Position numbers and translations under genes: made by a program | Shown: positions 38,420 to 47,666 of the stretch, in pieces | Position numbering within the stretch: the stretch's first letter is position 1 | Layout of the letters: each line of letters begins with the position of its first letter | DNA from: Anaerobacillus alkalilacustris | Lineage (GTDB): Bacteria > Bacillota > Bacilli > Bacillales > Anaerobacillaceae | NCBI RefSeq assembly: GCF_001866005.1 | Contig: NZ_MLQR01000001.1 | Location: 375,455-439,454, forward strand | Length of the DNA stretch: 64,000 nucleotides | Direction: 5' to 3' | The notes under the pieces: model-generated | Told to the model about the DNA's origin: nothing | Database searches by the model: none | Seen by the model: the letters and a program-made list of their open reading frames with translations, nothing else

Positions 38420-38530
38420 CTATTTCAACTCTATCAACGCGACTGTCTCAACGTGGCTTGAGTTGATGGCATTGATGTCTTGAACTGATTTTAGAGTTCG
38501 ACGTATGCGGGAACATATCAATAACTTTTT
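38420..38530 (-). other. RlmD/RumA-type methyltransferase 3' end, copy 2 (attachment scar)
   Basis: Minus-strand sequence reads KVIDMFPHTS (38529-38500), then about 43 bp of unrelated sequence, then SHVETVALIELK-stop (38458-38420). In TrmA/RlmD-family enzymes PHT is followed directly by (S)HVE, so the extra bases look like an integration scar. The methyltransferase body is absent. It is followed by a terminator, as expected for a displaced native 3' end. Confidence 0.6.
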
Positions 38531-38580
38531 CGCCGTTTTTCTGAAAACGGACGTTCAAGGAAACATTTCCACGATACCTC

Positions 38581-39561
38581 TTACCACTTAACTAATGTAA
38601 AATTCTTTAGTGAGAACAGCTTTATAAATAACTCTATGTTATCTCGATCATCTTTACTATGCCAATAAAATACCCACTTACGGCACCTTAAAATAGGAAC
38701 AATTACATCAGAATAATAAGGAAAATCGACACCCATAATAGAATGTCCCATCACAATAACTTCATCGATATCTTTGCTAATAATAAAAGACTTTAGCGAG
38801 GCATAATTCTTTTCTAAATTTTTTGATGAAGCATTACAAAATTCAATAATGTTGTTAATCCCCGGTTCAATTGAGACAGTATAGAAATCATTGTGTCCAT
38901 ACTTTTCTTCCATTTCTTTTTTGATAACCTCTATGTTATTTTCTACTGACCCAAACTGTATTTGTTGTCTTACGGTATCGTTATTGATTAAATCGACCCT
39001 TACTTGTTCAGCAATCTCAGCTTCTTCAATTGTTGTAAAACTTGGAGTAAACCAGTCAAACATATCACGAGTGTTAAGCAAGTCAATGTGCCCATGAATA
39101 TGAAAAACGTTGTCCGGCGCAATTTTATAAACTTGTTCTAAAGTGCTGGTGTAATTAAAAGTAATATATGAGTCACTTCCACTTAGAGGTATTTCATTTT
39201 TCGGGTCTGAGAAATCTATATTGACTAACCATTCCAAAAAGTATCGGCCGGTAAAATCGAATATAAACTTTGTTTGTTCTTCTAAATCTATATCAATTCC
39301 ATACCATCTTGAATCGCTGTCGTCATTTAAATCCGGGTAATATTCATTAATTGCATCATCAATACATTCCTCATAATTAATCGTGAATGATCGTTCCAGA
39401 TCGCTCCACTTATCTGAAATAGACAAGTCTAAATACTGAAAGTCCTCAAGAGCATTAAATGCATGTGAATGATGTTTCAATATAAAATCGCGATAATCTC
39501 TATACCCGGTTCTATACCCATGATGTAAGTCAAAACCATTTCCACATATGTAGAGTTTCAT
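38581..39561 (-). CDS. AbiH family abortive-infection protein
   Basis: About 326 residues with the AbiH N-terminal signature (LYICGNGFDLHHGY), an acidic middle, ITFNYTSTLEQVY near residue 140, FHIHGHIDLL, and VIVMGHSIMGVDFPYY toward the C-terminus. AbiH of Lactococcus aborts phage infection by an unknown mechanism. The ATG at 39561 directly follows GAGGAGGAAG; the longer frame from 39588 is not needed. It is the last gene of a five-gene run and lies against the rlmD-like scar. The downstream neighbour of a second, divergent AbiH. Confidence 0.85.
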   Translation of the reverse strand: MKLYICGNGFDLHHGYRTGYRDYRDFILKHHSHAFNALEDFQYLDLSISDKWSDLERSFTINYEECIDDAINEYYPDLNDDSDSRWYGIDIDLEEQTKFIFDFTGRYFLEWLVNIDFSDPKNEIPLSGSDSYITFNYTSTLEQVYKIAPDNVFHIHGHIDLLNTRDMFDWFTPSFTTIEEAEIAEQVRVDLINNDTVRQQIQFGSVENNIEVIKKEMEEKYGHNDFYTVSIEPGINNIIEFCNASSKNLEKNYASLKSFIISKDIDEVIVMGHSIMGVDFPYYSDVIVPILRCRKWVFYWHSKDDRDNIELFIKLFSLKNFTLVKW

Positions 39562-39610
39562 TCTTCCTCCTCGGACTTTTGATTTCAATATCGGTATTTA
39601 ACCAAATTTC

Positions 39611-40528
39611 CTAGTCCTTATCAAAAAACTCCTTAGATTGTAGCATTTTAACTTGTTCGGATCGCACTCCAATCGAAAGGATTTTGTCTTTAAAAACACT
39701 AGCATCATTATCATCGTAAAAATAGATATTCCAAATAGCATTTTTTGGGATACTATCCATAACCCTCTTAAAATATGGTAAATCCACATCGCCAAATGAA
39801 TGTCCCACTATATTTACACTGTCTACAGATTTGAGCTTCTCAAAAAAGTTGCTATGGATAAACAGATAAGAAGTCACATCCTTCAAAGTACTTTCATAAT
39901 AATTCACCAAGGCTTTGAAAATACTGGTTTCTTTCTCCAAAAAGTTATTTTCTGCTTCAACAGCTAATGCTTTAGCTTCTTCGATTCTTCTCAAATTTCC
40001 ATGACCTATAATTGGTGTCATATCATCCTCATCTACAGAGCCATGTATATGGAGAATTTGGGATTTATCAATTTTATAGACTTCCTCTAGAAGCAATGTG
40101 TAATTAAACGAAATGTAAAGATCATTATTCCGTTTTATTTTACTTGTTTTCTTTTTAACATGAACATTTATCTCTTCAATCCATGATTTTATAAAATCAT
40201 TTAACTGCTGAATATATCCGTACCGCTCTTCCCAATATGCATTTAATGTATCTTCAATCCCAACATCTCCACTTTCAAGTCCCATATCAATAGACAGGGC
40301 CCCATCTATTATTTCAGTATCATTTATTTCTGATAGATTATTTTCAAACTCCCTCCATAAGTACTTCTCAACATAATCTTGCGTACTTTCAGGAACACAA
40401 TTATACGGTGCTTCCAAGTTAGTTAAGTAGTGCCAGTCCACCCGCTCTAAATATTTTCTGAAATCTATATAATTTGTAGGTAAATCATGAGCTCTGTCAA
40501 AGCCGTTTCCAATAATGAATAAATTCAT
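39611..40528 (-). CDS. AbiH family abortive-infection protein, second copy
   Basis: A 305-residue AbiH protein with FIIGNGFDRAHDLPT at the start, ISFNYTLLLEEVYKI, ILHIHGSVDED and NIVGHSFGDVDLPYF. Same order of motifs as the neighbour, but the proteins are only distantly similar, so they are probably functional partners rather than a recent duplication. Fifty base pairs separate it from the next AbiH start and 47 bp from the gene upstream, consistent with one transcript. Confidence 0.85.
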   Translation of the reverse strand: MNLFIIGNGFDRAHDLPTNYIDFRKYLERVDWHYLTNLEAPYNCVPESTQDYVEKYLWREFENNLSEINDTEIIDGALSIDMGLESGDVGIEDTLNAYWEERYGYIQQLNDFIKSWIEEINVHVKKKTSKIKRNNDLYISFNYTLLLEEVYKIDKSQILHIHGSVDEDDMTPIIGHGNLRRIEEAKALAVEAENNFLEKETSIFKALVNYYESTLKDVTSYLFIHSNFFEKLKSVDSVNIVGHSFGDVDLPYFKRVMDSIPKNAIWNIYFYDDNDASVFKDKILSIGVRSEQVKMLQSKEFFDKD

Positions 40529-40575
40529 CTCTCAAAACTCCTGTGTTTGGTATATTATCATTATCACTGTGTTTT

Positions 40576-41412
40576 TCAATCCTTTTTCAAAGCTGACAAA
40601 ACTTTCTCTAAATATTCCTGCCAATAATCATTATCGCCTTCCATGTCATGCAGCCAATAGTACATAAATAGCATTTCAAGTACTTGCTTTTTTCCTTTTA
40701 TGAATGGTTTCTTTGGTATTTTTCTATACAAAGAATTGAGATTAAATAGATTACTTTTCTGCTTATAATCATAGTCGTACTTCCTATAGGAATACTGACT
40801 CTTTTTCCTATGTGAAGTAGGCCAAATATCTTCATTATCATGAAATCTGTTAATCCAATCAAAAGCAAATGCAGCAAGGTTTACTTGATGCTTCGCCCAA
40901 GTTTTTTCGAGCCAATCACTAATCTCTTCAGTTATTGTTGGCACGCGAAAGGCAAAATGTTTTTGACTTTGAACCCTATGATAGTCTTTGATAAAGAGAA
41001 AAAGCATTTCCGTCTGCTCCTTAAGAAATGGAAGCTTCTTAATGAGTTTGGTATAGCAGTCATATGAGACACTCCTAAATTCGCTGTCAGTATTATAAAG
41101 AAAAAACAGCTCATCCTCCTTCAACATATTACCTATATACTTGTTGACCTGCTTTCCATATTCATCATACATACTAACAGCCCAATCTCTAACTTCAGGC
41201 TCATATTCATCTAACTGTTTACGATATTTTTCCAGCTTCTCGCTGTGAAGCACTGTTTTTTCTTCAGCTTCAGTAGTGTTAAGATAGTTATTGAAGTACT
41301 CAAAGATATAATCTACACATATTTTCATATTCTGAGTGCGTGCATCAAGATCGAATTCATTAAGCTTGTCTTCTTTTTTTCTGCGTGCAATATACTCTTC
41401 AATACTAAGCAT
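40576..41412 (-). CDS. Uncharacterised protein of the defence cluster
   Basis: About 278 residues beginning MLSIEEYIARRKKEDKLNEF, mostly helical and charged, with no membrane segment and no catalytic motif that I recognise. The ATG at 41412 is preferred because the longer frame from 41427 adds only MGWFF. It lies between the nuclease gene (18 to 32 bp upstream) and the AbiH genes, so it may be an accessory or effector of the same system. Function unknown. Confidence 0.75.
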   Translation of the reverse strand: MLSIEEYIARRKKEDKLNEFDLDARTQNMKICVDYIFEYFNNYLNTTEAEEKTVLHSEKLEKYRKQLDEYEPEVRDWAVSMYDEYGKQVNKYIGNMLKEDELFFLYNTDSEFRSVSYDCYTKLIKKLPFLKEQTEMLFLFIKDYHRVQSQKHFAFRVPTITEEISDWLEKTWAKHQVNLAAFAFDWINRFHDNEDIWPTSHRKKSQYSYRKYDYDYKQKSNLFNLNSLYRKIPKKPFIKGKKQVLEMLFMYYWLHDMEGDNDYWQEYLEKVLSALKKD

Positions 41413-41444
41413 AAAAAACCACCCCAAACAAAAATACTATAGAG

Positions 41445-42503
41445 CTAGACATCTAAATGCCAATCAGGAGTCATCGCCCATAGAGCCTCTTTAATTCCAG
41501 CACACTCGTAAATCTCATACTTTCCTTTAAACTCTGTGAGGTTCATGTATGCATGCCTTATATATACATCTCCATCTTTAATAAAAACTCCATATCGTAA
41601 ACCATCAGTAACAATCAGTCGGTTGCAGCGAGATTTATTTTTCGAGTAATCCTCTGCTTGAGAAAAAGCAGTTAAGCAAGAATTACCTTTTCTTTTGGCT
41701 TCAACAACTGCAATCAGGTTTGCATCTTCTCTAGGTAATTTATCGAACAATGCTATATCCACTCTATTCCACTCAATAGCCATTTTTTGTGGTGTCCATC
41801 CAAGGGCACGCAATAAAGGTATTATCAAATATGCTTCCGTTTCAAATTCAGAGGGTGCAGGAGTTCGCTTGTACCATTTCGCAATCATATGTAAATCATC
41901 AATGACGTCAACCAGTGTTTTTATTGAGTTTCCAGCTACACCTTTTTCATATAAGTAATCAGAAATATCCTCAATACTTGTTTCTTCGGTATTTTCATCT
42001 GGTAAAACAGGTATCTTAACTTCTTTTTTTAAATCTAATCCCAAGCTATCAATCCAGTCTTTCACATCATCAGAAGTTAATTTTTGTGTTGTATCACCTT
42101 GTTTCAATGTGTAAACAGGAAATTCCTTAGCCTTGGTTTTGCCTTCGGCTTTCCAAAGCCATCGTACTCGTCGACAATGTTGCATATCCCAACCATCAAC
42201 ATCAGAAAATATGTTATTCCACTCATATTCGCCAACAATAACCCCTACGCCATGAATTTCTTTTGTTCCAACACGAAGAACAACTATATCTCCTTCTTGC
42301 ATTTCAAAGCAAAATCTCTGGAGGTCTGATACCTTCCTCGGGGAGATGCCATCAGACAGCATCTTCTTTTTAACATTAATATTCAACTTTCCAGCATATC
42401 CTGGTCCGTTTAAGATAACTCCGTACTGAAAGCATATGTCGCAGTAAACTCTATCTCCATCGCCACCACCTTGCTGCCAATAAGTTCTATTAAATATATC
42501 CAT
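41445..42503 (-). CDS. EVE/PUA-like domain fused to HsdR_N-type PD-(D/E)xK nuclease
   Basis: About 352 residues. The N-terminal half (about 60-120) has EGDIVVLRVGTKEIHGVGVIVGEYEW and HCRRVRWLW, a pattern of EVE/PUA-like readers of modified bases and of the McrB N-terminus. The C-terminal half (about 225-345) has ETEAYLIIPLLRALGW, EWNRVDIALF and AVVEAKRKG, which supply the E, D and ExK residues of the type I restriction HsdR N-terminal nuclease. There is no helicase. It is a candidate modification-dependent nuclease. The ATG at 42503 removes MGLV. Confidence 0.75.
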   Translation of the reverse strand: MDIFNRTYWQQGGGDGDRVYCDICFQYGVILNGPGYAGKLNINVKKKMLSDGISPRKVSDLQRFCFEMQEGDIVVLRVGTKEIHGVGVIVGEYEWNNIFSDVDGWDMQHCRRVRWLWKAEGKTKAKEFPVYTLKQGDTTQKLTSDDVKDWIDSLGLDLKKEVKIPVLPDENTEETSIEDISDYLYEKGVAGNSIKTLVDVIDDLHMIAKWYKRTPAPSEFETEAYLIIPLLRALGWTPQKMAIEWNRVDIALFDKLPREDANLIAVVEAKRKGNSCLTAFSQAEDYSKNKSRCNRLIVTDGLRYGVFIKDGDVYIRHAYMNLTEFKGKYEIYECAGIKEALWAMTPDWHLDV

Positions 42504-42543
42504 AACCAGCCCCACTTTTTAATATGTATAAATAAACCTACTC

Positions 42544-42855
42544 TCAATCAGCAAATCGACTAATCAGAGAAAAAATATACGCAGTGTTTCTTGATTTTCT
42601 GCTGACCTCATGTCTAACTCCCGTCTCCCCATTCACCCAACGATCATAGTAAGAATAAACAAACAAAAAATCCTTCTTTGATATAGCCCTTTGCTTAGAT
42701 AGATTGCAGGATGGTGTATGTTCAGTAGTGCTGTCGATGTACAATTTCTCTCCTTGGACTGAAGCCCTAAACCAAAGACCAGTTGTAGTTTGCAGATCCT
42801 CTCCTGAAGAAGAAAGTCCTGATATAACTCTACTCCATAATGTTTCACCGTTCAT
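42544..42855 (-). CDS. Small uncharacterised protein, first gene of the defence cluster
   Basis: About 103 residues from the ATG at 42855, which has GAGGTG seven bases upstream. The product (GETLWSRVISGLSSSGEDLQ, VSRKSRNTAYIFSLI) is beta/alpha and basic near its C-terminus, suggesting nucleic-acid binding, but no family is recognised. It is about 40 bp before the nuclease gene and starts the five-gene run. Confidence 0.65.
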   Translation of the reverse strand: MNGETLWSRVISGLSSSGEDLQTTTGLWFRASVQGEKLYIDSTTEHTPSCNLSKQRAISKKDFLFVYSYYDRWVNGETGVRHEVSRKSRNTAYIFSLISRFAD

Positions 42856-43001
42856 TACTTTACACCTCGACACGCTAGATTTATTACCATAATTATACAT
42901 ACCTTATACCCTTTTATCTATGTATATCTTCATATATTTGTATAAACAATAAAACCGCCAATCAGGTGATAGTCCCCTTGATTGGCGGTCGGATCAATAT
43001 C

Positions 43002-44573
43002 TTATATTTCAACGTCAAGCTCAACTCCTGACTTGAACTCTACAGTCACTTTATCATCATCAACAGTTACCTTCTCAATAATCCTCCTTACCAACTGCTC
43101 ATCATATTCTGTAATTTCACAGGGTTGCTCATTTAGAAAGGCTGTCATCTCCTCGATTCGTTGCCTTTTTCCTTCACGCTCTGCATTTTCAACCAGTGCC
43201 CTTTGCTTCAATTCCCGCAACCGATATATCTCATCAGCAACTTCCTCGTAATCTGCTTTGGAATTGGCCAGTCTTAAAAGTTCTTTTTGAAGCTTATCCA
43301 ACTTTTCATCTATGTCTTTTGTGGTTTTATCACTTTCTTCATTTAAAACAATGGCAATGTTCTCTTTCAAAGTTGAAAGGAAATTATCTTTAACAGCCAG
43401 TATCTCGTTGATGGCCTTTAGCACCGCTCCCTTTAGCACTTCTTCATTCACCGTTTGGGAAGTACAGTCAGAACCCTTTTCCTCAAGTCTGCTAACGCAT
43501 CTCCACACGATGGATCGGCAACCTCGATTGTTCCAGTGGACCCGTCTGTATATCTCACCACACTCTGAGCAATACACAATGCTAGACAAAGCATATTTGC
43601 TACTATAGACACGCTTTTTCCCGTTCTTTCCTGTATAAAGGTTAGCTCGTCTTACCATCTCTTCTTGGACCTGCATGAAAATTTCACGTGGGATGATGGG
43701 CTCGTGGCTGTTTTCAACATAATATTGCGGAACAATACCATTATTGACTACTCGCTTTTTGGAAAGGAAGTCGATGGTGTAAGTCTTTTGAAGCAGAGCA
43801 TCTCCGATATACTTTTCATTCTGCAATATCTTCTTAATGGTCTCTGGTCTCCACTTCGTCTTGTTAGCTGCAGTTAAATAGCCGTCAGCTTCCAATCCAC
43901 GAGCGATTTGCAGTAGACTTGCTCCTTCAAGGTACTCCCGAAAGATACGCTTTACTACCCCCGCACCTTCAGGATCAATCACCAATCGCTTGTTTTCATC
44001 TTTGGTATATCCCAAAAATCGGTTGTGATTGATTTGAATCTCTCCTTGCTGATAACGGTACTGAATTCCTAGTTTTACATTTTGGCTTAGGGACTGACTC
44101 TCTTGCTGGGCAAGGGAAGCCATAATGGTTAGCATGATTTCACCCTTGGAGTCCATTGTGTTAATGTTCTCTTTTTCAAAAAAAACAGGGATGCTTTTAT
44201 CCTTGAGTTGCCTGATGTATTTCAAGCAATCCAGCGTGTTTCTGGCGAATCGGCTGATTGACTTGGTGATAATCTTATCGATTTTGCCTTCCATACACGC
44301 TTCAATCATTCGATTAAACTCTTCACGCTTTTTAGTGTTGGTTCCTGAAATCCCATCATCTGCAAAGATTCCTGCAAGCTCCCATTCAGGATTTCCTTCA
44401 ATGTAGGAGGTGTAATGCTGCACCTGCACCTCATAACTGGATGCCTGCTCCTCACTATCTGTTGAAACCCTACAGTAAGCGGCTACTCGAAGTTTCGGTT
44501 TGGCTTCTTCTTTGTCATTATTTCTATTACGAGCACGTGCGGGTATGACCGTAACACTTCTATTCAGCGCCAA
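43002..44573 (-). CDS. Large serine recombinase (site-specific integrase)
   Basis: A 523-residue integrase. The resolvase catalytic domain (about 28-175) has the nucleophile in [11 protein letters not shown] and [11 protein letters not shown]. The recombinase DNA-binding domain follows (about 195-300), then a zinc ribbon ([21 protein letters not shown]) and coiled coil (about 395-470). It carries out attP/attB recombination. The start overlaps the preceding gene by 14 bp. It is the last of three recombinase genes in tandem. Confidence 0.93.
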   Translation of the reverse strand: MALNRSVTVIPARARNRNNDKEEAKPKLRVAAYCRVSTDSEEQASSYEVQVQHYTSYIEGNPEWELAGIFADDGISGTNTKKREEFNRMIEACMEGKIDKIITKSISRFARNTLDCLKYIRQLKDKSIPVFFEKENINTMDSKGEIMLTIMASLAQQESQSLSQNVKLGIQYRYQQGEIQINHNRFLGYTKDENKRLVIDPEGAGVVKRIFREYLEGASLLQIARGLEADGYLTAANKTKWRPETIKKILQNEKYIGDALLQKTYTIDFLSKKRVVNNGIVPQYYVENSHEPIIPREIFMQVQEEMVRRANLYTGKNGKKRVYSSKYALSSIVYCSECGEIYRRVHWNNRGCRSIVWRCVSRLEEKGSDCTSQTVNEEVLKGAVLKAINEILAVKDNFLSTLKENIAIVLNEESDKTTKDIDEKLDKLQKELLRLANSKADYEEVADEIYRLRELKQRALVENAEREGKRQRIEEMTAFLNEQPCEITEYDEQLVRRIIEKVTVDDDKVTVEFKSGVELDVEI

Positions 44574-44991
44574 CTTTAACCACCTCGCTTTCTATTAAGC
44601 TGTAAGCATATTCTGATTGAATAAAAGGATCGTCATAAAGCTGTTTTGGTGTTGGCATAGAGAACCGGTACTTTTTTATGTTTTCTTCTTTCGATGATGG
44701 TTCTCGTATTCTTCCCAACCTCTCTGCCCGTCTTAGCTTTTCAGTCTCTGCTTGTTTAAACGTATCGTTATCAATAATTTGTGGATAGTAGCCATCGCCG
44801 AGGTAATGTTTGTTTGTAAGTATTCTTGCAATCGATGAATGATATCCCTTTATTCCCGCTACTTTGGCAGCATTACTAAGTGAAAGACCCGAGAGGTAAA
44901 GGCGATACAATTCCTTAATCTTTGATGCTGCTTCATGGTCTATGACAGCTTTTCCATTTTCGATCTTGTATCCATAAGGCACATGTTGCAC
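44560..44991 (-). CDS. Recombinase-domain protein lacking the catalytic domain
   Basis: A 143-residue protein starting with [19 protein letters not shown] and containing [20 protein letters not shown], which correspond to the DNA-binding 'recombinase' domain of large serine integrases. There is no resolvase domain and no zinc ribbon. It begins with GTG immediately after the stop of the upstream integrase. It probably acts as an accessory DNA-binding subunit. Confidence 0.8.
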   Translation of the reverse strand: MQHVPYGYKIENGKAVIDHEAASKIKELYRLYLSGLSLSNAAKVAGIKGYHSSIARILTNKHYLGDGYYPQIIDNDTFKQAETEKLRRAERLGRIREPSSKEENIKKYRFSMPTPKQLYDDPFIQSEYAYSLIESEVVKVGAE

Positions 44992-46557
44992 TTATCTCTC
45001 AATCCTTTCTTTCAGTGTAACACCGCATTTTAGTTCAAAGCCTATTTCAGTTGGTGAAAATGCAATCACTCTATCAACAAACTGCTCAAATATCTCCTCA
45101 TTGAATCTCTCAATCTGGTCTGTTTTTGAAGCATATTTTAGGAGCTGTTGTAGTTCTGTCACTTTGTTCATTCCACCATTAATTGATCGATAGAGGGCTT
45201 TCTTTTGTTCTTTTAATTTTTCAGCTTCTACTCGTAGTTCGTTCTTTTGTGTATTAAAAAGAGCAGGCTCCAGATACCCTTTCGTCATGAGATTTACCAG
45301 CACCTTAACCCGCTCTGTGTTTTCTTCTATCTTTGACTCGATCTCTTGGACTTTCATGAGGTTATCTGCATAATCTATGGATTTCAAATTTCGAAGAAGT
45401 GGCTTTAATACAACCTTATGGGAGAAGATCAGCTTGTTTACCATCATGATAAAAGCTTCATGGATTCTATCTTCTCGTATATAAATCATAGAGCATTCTT
45501 TGATCTTCGATAAATGTTTCGAACAACACCAGGCGATATACTTATTCGTTTTTGAACTGTGAATCCGCCTTTTAAAGGTACTGCCGCATTCATCGCATAT
45601 AATTTTTCCAGAGAAGGGATAGCGGTTTAAATATTTATTGTTGCCTTTCTTTATCCCTTTTTCTTTACCACGCTGTTCGATTGCTTCATTTACCGCCTCG
45701 AAATCAGCATGACTTATGATGGCTTCATGATGGCTTTCAATAAAATACTGGTCCAGTTCGCCTTTGTTTGCCCGCCTTTTAAAAGTCTCGTCGGTATAGG
45801 TTTTTTGCAAGAGTAAATCGCCGGTATACTTTTCGTTACAAAGAATGCCTCGGACAGTAGTTCCAGTCCACTGACCACCTCTCTTTGTAGGTACTCCTTC
45901 GTCATTTAACTCTTGAGCGATCCTTTGCGAACCCTTGCCAGATAGTGCATCGGCAAAAATCCGTTTCACAACCTCGGCCTGTTTTTTATTTATTACAATC
46001 TCACCGTCTAGATAATCATAGCCATAGGGTGGATATGATAGCTTGTAAGTTCCATTTCTAAACCTTCTTTTAATAGCCCATTTGTTGTTTTCGGAAATTG
46101 AAACTGATTCATTTTCTGCAAGGCTACTTAGAATACTTAACATCAGCTCGCTATCCATGGACTGGGTATTTATGTTCTCTTTCTCAAAATAAATGAACAC
46201 CCCAATATCCGTCAGCTTTCGAACAAGCTCTAAGCAATCAGTTGTGTTCCGGGCAAATCTGCTGATGGACTTCGTTATGATGAAGTCAATTTTTCGGTTT
46301 TCACAGTCTGAGATAAGCCTAAGAAGCTCTGTTCTCTTTTCCTTTTTGGTTCCTGAAACCCCTTTATCATAATATATCCCTACAAACTCCCAATTAGAGT
46401 TTGCTTTGATGTAGGCTTCATAATGATGCTTTTGTGCTTCTAAGCTGACCAGTTGATCTGCATTTTCTGTAGATACCCTGGCATAAGCCGCCACCCGTAG
46501 TTTGGACTTTAATTTATGTTCACCGTTATTTTCTTTTATTTTCGTTACCTTTCTCAC
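44992..46557 (-). CDS. Large serine recombinase, first of the trio
   Basis: A 521-residue integrase: catalytic serine in YARVSTENADQ, SRFARNTTDCL, then a DNA-binding domain (YPPYGYDYLDGEIVIN onward), a zinc ribbon (CDECGSTFKRR, WCCSKHLS) and a long coiled coil (about 370-450). Both catalytic integrases are full length. Paired serine integrases with a small third partner are known from several Gram-positive mobile elements. Confidence 0.93.
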   Translation of the reverse strand: MRKVTKIKENNGEHKLKSKLRVAAYARVSTENADQLVSLEAQKHHYEAYIKANSNWEFVGIYYDKGVSGTKKEKRTELLRLISDCENRKIDFIITKSISRFARNTTDCLELVRKLTDIGVFIYFEKENINTQSMDSELMLSILSSLAENESVSISENNKWAIKRRFRNGTYKLSYPPYGYDYLDGEIVINKKQAEVVKRIFADALSGKGSQRIAQELNDEGVPTKRGGQWTGTTVRGILCNEKYTGDLLLQKTYTDETFKRRANKGELDQYFIESHHEAIISHADFEAVNEAIEQRGKEKGIKKGNNKYLNRYPFSGKIICDECGSTFKRRIHSSKTNKYIAWCCSKHLSKIKECSMIYIREDRIHEAFIMMVNKLIFSHKVVLKPLLRNLKSIDYADNLMKVQEIESKIEENTERVKVLVNLMTKGYLEPALFNTQKNELRVEAEKLKEQKKALYRSINGGMNKVTELQQLLKYASKTDQIERFNEEIFEQFVDRVIAFSPTEIGFELKCGVTLKERIER

Positions 46558-46609
46558 TGATTCATCTCCTTTCCGGTATGTGACATATTACCTCTGAGTG
46601 CCCTCTATA

Positions 46610-46837
46610 TCAAGGTTTATCGGGCATTAGCTGTGCTAATATAGGCGAAAAAGATTTACGGTTGAGTAGCATAATTTTGTTAAATTCCTCATCAGATAGA
46701 AGCTCTTTTTCAAGCATCTTACGGAGCAGCTTTTCAGCCCTATAGTAGTCAAACTCTCTTTGAAGCTGTTCAGGGGTTATAGGCTTTTGTTCTGAAGTTA
46801 TTAGTGGATTTTGTTCTGTGATTCTTGTAATTTGCAT
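46610..46837 (-). CDS. SHOCT-domain protein
   Basis: A 75-residue protein with a C-terminal SHOCT-like helical pair (YRAEKLLRKMLEKELLSDEEFNKIM). Such proteins are often encoded directly before tandem serine recombinases in Firmicute elements and may help recombination or its direction. It is 53 bp from the first integrase. Confidence 0.75.
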   Translation of the reverse strand: MQITRITEQNPLITSEQKPITPEQLQREFDYYRAEKLLRKMLEKELLSDEEFNKIMLLNRKSFSPILAQLMPDKP

Positions 46838-46970
46838 ATAGGTTGACCTCCATTTCTACAGGAAACCCCTGCACCTATATGCCAAAAAAAGCAGTGAATC
46901 GAACCCCTAAAAGGCAAAAAAAGAACCCGAAGAGCTTTTTATACTCTTCGGGTACTCAACACTTATAAAA

Positions 46971-47666
46971 CTAATCATATTTAATGAACGCATCGGGAAA
47001 ACCCGCTTTTTTTGCTCTGGCAAGCTGAGCTTCTGCATTGGCCTTGATAGAATAGGCACCTATTTGAACACGATAGTATTTCTGAGAGGGGGAGGGCTTC
47101 TGTTTACTTGCCAGCGCTTTCTTAACCTCAGCCCTAAAAGTATCCATACCCTCTCCATGCTTAGGAAACCAGTGCAAAGGATCGGCATGGTTACTCGCAA
47201 TACCTTGTCTGTGTCCTTCAGCATGACCGATAATATCTTTCTCCGTCAAATTATACTCTTTGCACAGAAAGACACAAAGCTCTACTGCATTCTGCCAAGC
47301 TTTTCTAAAATAAGCTTCATTCCTTGATACATTATAACCAACCATGTTTGAACCACCTGAATACGAAAAACCACCTGGCTCACAAATCTCAATTCCAATA
47401 TGAGTGTTATTTGCTGAACCACCGGCATGCCAACCACGATGATCCCAAGGAAGGTACTGCCACACTTCTTTATCATCTACAAAGGCATGAACACAAACTT
47501 GGCGATTGATTTCGCCAGCTTGATACGACTTGTTCCAGCGACTAAACCAAGCCGCAGCCATCACACCCGGAGCGGCTGTCGAATGAATCATAATTCCTTT
47601 GGGTGTAATTTTTCTCCCTGCCTTATAACAATCATTCCTTGTCATGAACTTAGTTTTTAGGTTCAT
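46971..47666 (-). CDS. Phage N-acetylmuramoyl-L-alanine amidase (endolysin) with SPOR domain
   Basis: About 231 residues. An amidase_2 zinc-peptidase domain (about 20-165) has the ligands in MIHSTAAPG, the conserved HIGIEICEPG and GHAEGHRQGIASNHADP. The C-terminal SPOR-like domain (about 190-231, YYRVQIGAYSIKANAEAQL) binds denuded peptidoglycan; it stops early, near the last strand. The ATG at 47666 has AAAGGAG nine bases upstream and overlaps the holin gene. Confidence 0.9.
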   Translation of the reverse strand: MNLKTKFMTRNDCYKAGRKITPKGIMIHSTAAPGVMAAAWFSRWNKSYQAGEINRQVCVHAFVDDKEVWQYLPWDHRGWHAGGSANNTHIGIEICEPGGFSYSGGSNMVGYNVSRNEAYFRKAWQNAVELCVFLCKEYNLTEKDIIGHAEGHRQGIASNHADPLHWFPKHGEGMDTFRAEVKKALASKQKPSPSQKYYRVQIGAYSIKANAEAQLARAKKAGFPDAFIKYD

